Positions 62,701 through 64,000 of a DNA stretch of 64,000 bases are shown here, one piece after another; within the stretch, counting starts at the first letter, position 1; each line of letters starts with the position of its first letter. The DNA is from JAIROC01 sp031553535. Its GTDB lineage: Bacteria > Bacteroidota > Bacteroidia > Bacteroidales > WCHB1-69. Below the pieces are notes generated by a model, which worked only from the letters and a program-made list of their open reading frames with translations, was not told the origin of the DNA and made no database searches. The stretch covers positions 55,844 through 119,843 of the forward strand of contig JAVBLM010000014.1 of the NCBI GenBank assembly GCA_031553535.1, in the 5' to 3' direction. The position numbers and the translations under genes were made by a program.

Positions 62701-63804
62701 ATAACCATTTATTCGGGCTTTGATTTTAATGCCGGCTCATATCAGATAAAAGCATATTTGGATGCGGCTGTATTTGACTTCAACCGTAAAGATGATACAA
62801 CTACAAACAGTATTACGATCAATCCGAAATTAGATATGAGGATAATACCTATATCCAACGGTTTTACGAATTGTGCTATCGCCGAAACCGACATCTACCA
62901 AGAGTTAGTTATTAAGAATAACGGTAACATGGATGTATATAATATCGGATTGATATTACTTATAGAAGCTCCTGAAGCAGATCCTCCTTATTCCAGAATC
63001 CTAATGGATACCATCACAACTACGATTGCTCCCGGAGATTCTATCCGGCACCCATTTGCCGATTTCTATTCCATCCCCTGGAGCCCTACCTTCCAAGTTC
63101 AGGCATATGCTTACCTGGTGTGTGATTCTGCAGTGGCCAATGCAAACACATCCGCTTCCGAATGCGTAGAGACCGATAACCTGGCTCTTACCAGTATCGA
63201 TAAACCTTCTTCAGGACAGATTGATACCGTTGGAGGAAATATCAATATTGGGGTAACACTGGAAAATAGAAGTGATGCTACTCCTTTCCCTAGTGTGAAA
63301 ATACATGCCCGGATAGAAGATTCAAGAGGAAATATCGTTGCCAATATACCGGAGATCATTTCCAAGACAATCGATCCGTTACAACCTGAATCTTATACAT
63401 TCGTTACTCCTTATACTGTACCTGCCGATTCTGTCTATTATATTACCGTATTCATTGAAAAACAAGACAGCTATCAACAGGATGATACAATATGGATGAA
63501 ACGGATCACGGATTATAAAGTAGGAATAGAAACTATAGAACCATCAAAGATCAGTATGAATCAGAATATTCCGAACCCAGCCGGTAGCATTACCTTCATC
63601 ACATACAGTATTCCTGCAAACGGTGATGTAGTCTTTACTATATCTTCCATAAACGGACAGGTGTTATACAATAAATCTATAAAAAGCGAGTTAGGTATGC
63701 AGACAATAGACATCAATGTATCTCATTTAGCTGCCGGAATCTATTTCTATTCCATGGAATTCAATGGGCAAAAGATTACAAAGCGAATGAGCATTAAACG
63801 ATAA
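50800..63804 (+). CDS. giant D: T9SS-exported beta-helix protein, six modules
   Basis: 4334 residues, one uninterrupted 13-kb frame. The signal peptide is MKNFLILLAGVLCFQIGHS, then QTR. A jelly-roll/MAM-like domain covers about 22-205 (YINEDFDNQ, RFRHICKVEPSDTVRVEY, WWKEEVFDV, SYGWLIDDFEI). Two Ig/CARDB units precede six beta-helix/CARDB modules starting at 52093, 53728, 55363, 56974, 58657 and 60331. Then come a CARDB-like unit, a second jelly-roll (LEFWYAHDN), the conserved block and the T9SS type A sorting domain (about 4250-4334; NQNIPNPAGS, SINGQVLYN, AGIYFYSME). Unlike A, B and C it lacks the SRSLYL-type domain. It should form a long rigid surface fibre or adhesin. The ligand is unknown, and no lyase or hydrolase motif was recognised in the helices. 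Confidence 0.92.
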   Translation: MKNFLILLAGVLCFQIGHSQTRMYINEDFDNQSISFNPTPTGSWTTNTTYYTSSPNSYHGIVPNNHGDSIILETPDYDFETEGYTNIIVRFRHICKVEPSDTVRVEYLAQRGTNTFWAAIPPDCYLGASNRYLVDTGFNAGSYSQWESGNMLINPSIGWWKEEVFDVTYLVSLSKTKFRFVIKRGPGVGTQRSYGWLIDDFEIIADKTPILLPTVEFTTSNISDTLHSSGPFEIRAKVKTNSSTPLKPLYLKYISTLNGVSTTDSSLLINVQGDSLWKATIPQSFLNTQIAYSIKAEDNLGNYSTAKSGYVIAKNRQENYGNNSVSLLSINSPTQDNITGGTNTPIRITLQNKGDLNLSSVTVNWKINNDLKTPFTWTGNLAWDYKAQNINIGSFSSSINAYDTITIWLTNPNGSPDIATHDDTISIILFSCAAGGFAGDYIVGKPGAFPSIKEAINALTYCGIANNVVFKLQKGIYKESVDLTDLASFLGNYTCKITSLDGNRDSVIIQPPSGDGLTLGNINNFIIEAITIDAVKAVYPIRFTNACTNIVINNCKLLANPSTTTSTHSVIYKPGTTGILQNIRITNNTMDGSYQAIQLYGGDDGREYGRNIIIDSNIITNQYYYGLNILYCDSLSVSYNKVYSRNVNFGAYWTGIRLLGCNGKIIGNNVKQVNKAITTPTGISAGNINNSFTTEQGIIANNEIILYPGVENKEGLSITGSKVLVLHNSIYMEDAAFSSRALSITSGASNSILVKNNNLIVSSMNAYPIYISTLDYLEGLTIDYNNYYAPQYIGYIGSPKSNLPAWKLAIATDQHSVSIQPAFINNSVSLELSNGMGLNCPLFYKVNTDIIGQSRTGLTTMGCYSMPLLANNATLTEISVNNEYPVSGMIDSIKVIVTNSGTNNLYNVNIGWKYNNTNRPTITWTGTLNMGQSVAVFLDTISYKSGLNSITAWINNIGGPTDGYAKDDTLSVEYMICDSMLNGGYTIGTNGADFTTITNAVEKLYSCGINGAVRLELQDEIFRENIVFSGDIYGTSSTNTITITSASGNRDMAVIRPSGDVGITLGFVNHLIFDGITVDAATSGTHGFEFIAPCTNIIITNSTLLTNPTLKVQAENVVIYKKDNTGILNNIQITNNIINGGGSGIYLYGGSPSTKGSVTIDNNIIQNQYFNAIYLHYVNAVSLSHNTMLSRTEETGGNWYGMNLNISYGKINANKIRQRSSAIVASVGIYLSNLSDITKTTLITNNEIMIIGNSSISYGIRFNGIVHSSILHNSIYVDGTFANRGINITNNDHKLAVKNNIIITKGTASYPIYIATTSYLNNWDINYNNYHAPTNIGYVGGAARTSLPTWKSAVIKDSNSVSLQPGFINTDIDLNINSSRDLKCPLLTDANMDIHDIARTSITTMGAYHFEQVSTDITPNSYISLPRSSPLGNSVPVTITLYNMGFETIDSAIIHWSINGNTQPPYYWYGSLAPNLLTSSIPLGSFATVTGENKIKVWTSMPNGKTDENVSNDTLRGYVMVHNKALRGTYTVQLDDGDFSTMENVALALDSCGVGGHVIFSIFPGTYTGITLKNIRGARDTSTITFTSSTGIENDVTIGSVILDLAHYISLQNITIQASDIAAVQFKSLATNINIRNCSISADSATFSSSAKGAYGIYKPTTTGTVKNINIVGNTINGGIEGIHFYGGTNASYGTKVFLDNNIIRNQDKIGINVFFIDTLTITKNTLLSRKNTQRTWGGINGKSINGTINGNKIRQRTSVVASPYGITLSKFNTSTAKIKGLITNNEIDISSINSSCYGINIVDTCNAVIAHNSIYTKGDNGASVYIGNNGMINIAVLNNNLMAEDFCYPVLLAGTEFLRTLNLSNNNYYSPYYVGMIGNNVINTINDWKAIFINDHSVQVTPAFVDNTVSLELSGYQGLETQAMNEVPIDIKDNIRAGITAMGCYTTTPLTVEALLTEVLNWDETPSPGQKDIVKVVLRNGGSTPITSAVIDWNFNNVNRTPKTWTGSLAAGESDIITLDEISYISGKNQLTAWIRNLGGLNDGYPSDDTISVSGYLCDTLLNGSYTVGKTGVFSTIKESVKLLYTCGINGPVNIILLDSVFVETVELQGAIPGSSNINTVTFTSVSGNADKFRIQREGTYFMDEAPFILNSVSNIKISDLTLDGRSTFPGDYLYAKAVILKNKCDNIEINNCKLIVPNNPDITASVNHSAIYHTTNNGIVSNVRMLNNRIEGGNTGIYLHGLSATNRNNKIQIRNNVIYSVDEKGILLYNTDSVNITGNSIEQRNIPSQTTEFDGIYLFDVSGNILKNKIKAQTINNGIYTTNLNKLNQKALIANNEIIGNSNSVSAKNGIYIDENTHANIYHNSVLINGTGTSNALFVNSSDANTTLNIQNNNFVTASLGMNFPIYLNSNNNLTKYAINYNNYYSQTGVYVGYVGDPKTTLAGWQLTVTSDLNSMVTSPMFKQADIDLRLLNNENLLCPVLPDVADDINNSSRIIPNCVGAYYFIPLSYDIYPFEVVSPAATSTPNISTPVTIKIRCLGTDTVRSLTINWSLNGVTQTPFASWTGTLGRGNISSPITIGNFSPSPGENKIILWTSMPNNMPDENQQNDTIQMITHGCDTAMNGNYIVGLQPGAHYLTIMDAVKELYACGVNGAVVIKLQNGTYNELVKLSGMIPGASEINTVTFTSINGDRETVEVRRKDDASQDLAPFMLDGVSHIKISRLHLNAIPVSSSSIYYAKAIILTGECNNIEINDCKLSLPSGSANAIITENQAGIYYKALYQKKITDIRIYNNLIEGGAFGIYLLGENNTNRNKNILIENNILQTLDKTGIYVDFCDSASAISNKITQRLINNPSDFCGIHYDNITDGLLWGNSIKIESLGAGIYLHNVNNELVRTVLVANNEIIAKKGSDSSSGICVDSANTEFIHNSVLVLDGNVKGIEFRVTEELPCNARNNIFTTLGAESYPIYMSGTSGRETWNINFNNYYSPKYIGYINTGRTTMGGWIPSVTCDLNSQAIEPSYIDYTNSLELVNMNDFVCSVIPAINRDIKGLLRNNITVKGAYGISSLTQDITLREIANIPVDIIKNEAITPQIVFENVGLTTLTNLTIQWSFNGSAPTSISWTGSISTSGANMITLPTLSAIAGANKLTAWITSVNNNGLDMNQENDTIILNFYACDSLLRGDYIIGQIGDFYTLEDAFTRMNACGVGGNISLKLTNGDHQGSFDLTNLTDMMNHYQLTITSLSKEKDSVVIYSTSAAYGILLGKTNNLILKDITLDGSLSLYTIKFIEACTNIVIQNCNILGSPTATTDRYAAIYKGEGSGILNNIRIFSNVISGGYYGIYLDAGIKNFIYGKNVVIDSNIVSSQHYYGMYLLHTDITSLTANTVISKSSSEMSTTWFAIRIDRCNGYIVGNKIRQNNTAITYPYGIYSVEQNTHLTSKHGLIANNEIICVSPIYRGIYVAGTSVADIVNNSIYSYGNGAGQGIATASTQRSYQIRNNNIVMLSTTAYPIYLASGFLGLDIAYNNYYSLNNIGYATAARTSLATWVAIVPQDSTSKNMNPSFTDLSEGLQLINYKDMYCPRVDNVGEDIRGKTRTALTTMGAYGAILSDGYNLELIAIIEPKSVASSCAQEYVPVKYALFNGGTLDYDFSNDSIILGINIINNMGILPFDTVITINTGILEALKTDTFELQILPRVAYAGDYHITAWLSSPVDTIYSNDTLRSVYRTNKIALPYDERFNATELQNLTIENLLGGDTNVWKVVSSGYDAIINPAFGNKKLIFAGADGSATRLITGQVELNRTSQPKLEFWYAHDNSNEPMRDHLIVKAIFNGDVNNAIPLKTVYRHDTNYKTPAWVNYSVDLSPYVDSSCVIILFEAYSYGGVQHIDRITITSNQNLALDTILIPELSVCRLKNNDLKVVLSNTINQDVDFDNNPINILVRIRGSMTWDTIIPLEGSLEALLSDTITIYSGFDFNAGSYQIKAYLDAAVFDFNRKDDTTTNSITINPKLDMRIIPISNGFTNCAIAETDIYQELVIKNNGNMDVYNIGLILLIEAPEADPPYSRILMDTITTTIAPGDSIRHPFADFYSIPWSPTFQVQAYAYLVCDSAVANANTSASECVETDNLALTSIDKPSSGQIDTVGGNINIGVTLENRSDATPFPSVKIHARIEDSRGNIVANIPEIISKTIDPLQPESYTFVTPYTVPADSVYYITVFIEKQDSYQQDDTIWMKRITDYKVGIETIEPSKISMNQNIPNPAGSITFITYSIPANGDVVFTISSINGQVLYNKSIKSELGMQTIDINVSHLAAGIYFYSMEFNGQKITKRMSIKR
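52093..61620 (+). repeat. six tandem beta-helix/CARDB modules in giant D
   Basis: Module starts at 52093, 53728, 55363, 56974, 58657 and 60331 are 1635, 1635, 1611, 1683 and 1674 bp apart. Five begin with Cys-Asp or Cys-Ala. Module 3 begins with His-Asn and has also lost the first helix Cys. Modules 4 and 5 share features such as LSG/LQGxIPGSSxIN, Q/RREG and INNCKL, and look like the most recent duplication pair. Confidence 0.87.
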
Positions 63805-63828
63805 AATCTTTTTCATAATTCAAATTGT

Positions 63829-63853
63829 GGCTGCCTCCCCGGCAGCCTTTTTT
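63829..63853 (+). terminator. terminator of giant D
   Basis: GGCTGCC at 63829-63835 pairs with GGCAGCC at 63841-63847, followed by six T. The insertion sequence begins immediately after. Confidence 0.88.
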
Positions 63854-63874
63854 ATTGTCATGTCCCGTCCTAAA

Positions 63875-63899
63875 ATAGGTTGACACAAAATCAACCTAT
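63875..63899 (+). promoter_or_regulatory. hairpin over the translation start region of the transposase
   Basis: ATAGGTTGA at 63875-63883 and TCAACCTAT at 63891-63899 are perfect 9-bp arms around CACAAAA, ending one base before the ATG. In a transcript entering from outside, it could hide the start codon. Confidence 0.65.
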
Positions 63900-63900
63900 A

Positions 63901-64000
63901 ATGAGTAAATATCAGCAACAAGGGAAATCGCGACGAAGTCAAAAAAATTACACTCTGGCCTTTAAATTGCAAGTAGTATCAGCAATAGAAAAAGGCGAAT
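63901..64000 (+). CDS. IS3-family transposase OrfA-like protein (3' partial)
   Basis: The first 33 residues are visible (starting MSKYQQQGKSRRSQKNYT, then LAFKLQVVSAIEKGE). The basic N-terminus followed by FKLQVVxxIEKGE is the start of the helix-turn-helix of IS3-type OrfA proteins (transposase_8 type), which bind the element ends. The gene continues beyond the window, so intactness and the OrfB partner cannot be judged. Confidence 0.72.
   Translation, partial: MSKYQQQGKSRRSQKNYTLAFKLQVVSAIEKGE

Larger units (their letters stand above)
63856..64000 (+). mobile_element. IS3-like insertion sequence, left end (partial)
   Basis: The sequence from about 63856 (TGTCATGTCCCGTCCTAAAA) looks like an insertion-sequence end leading directly into a transposase gene at 63901. 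The right end and any target duplication are outside the window, so the exact boundary is uncertain. The insertion lies just behind the giant D terminator. Confidence 0.6.

Overview
The window is AT-rich DNA from a member of the Bacteroidota, most likely the order Bacteroidales. Four things point there. At least eight genes are preceded by the Bacteroidota -7 promoter element TAnnTTTG. The housekeeping proteins have Bacteroidota-type sequences (short RpoD, MutS2 with a Smr domain, a DUF4293 membrane protein). Five proteins end in a type IX secretion (T9SS) type A sorting domain. The non-coding spacers are long and repeat-rich. No rRNA, tRNA or CRISPR array was found.

Layout. Bases 2-9772 are the 3' part of a giant secreted beta-helix protein (giant A). 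Bases 9773-10980 are non-coding, with two terminators and a repeat element. Bases 10981-29036 are a housekeeping block: degQ-rpoD, a CPBP protease, mutS2 with a lipoprotein and a beta-rich protein, bipA with an Ig-like lipoprotein, then an 82-residue membrane protein-mutL-HD phosphohydrolase operon, then a DUF4293 gene and uvrB. Bases 29797-63853 are an accessory island: membrane regulator 1, giant B (2803 aa), giant C (2015 aa), membrane regulator 2, a small T9SS protein, and giant D (4334 aa). An IS3-like insertion sequence starts just after the terminator of giant D and runs off the window.

How the island may work (inference). Giants A-D share one architecture: a signal peptide and jelly-roll domain where the N-terminus is visible, 1 to 6 copies of a module of about 550 residues (right-handed beta-helix plus CARDB-like beta-sandwich), a conserved C-terminal block and a T9SS sorting domain. 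They look like surface or secreted adhesins, or glycan-binding fibres, that change length by gaining or losing modules. Each of the two regulators has a predicted periplasmic TPR domain, one membrane helix, a coiled coil and a cytoplasmic LuxR-like helix-turn-helix. Each lies just upstream of T9SS genes on the same strand. This suggests a repeated sensor-regulator plus giant-cargo unit.

The most unusual feature is non-coding. Four long spacers carry tandem arrays of exactly 42 bp period, built from three unrelated core sequences. Two of the arrays are related to each other and lie in opposite orientation 30 kb apart. 42 bp is four turns of B-DNA, so equivalent sites would face the same side of the helix. 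At least two of the arrays sit between inverted GTTGTCAAAAG-type ends, and one is also enclosed by a perfect 42-bp inverted repeat.
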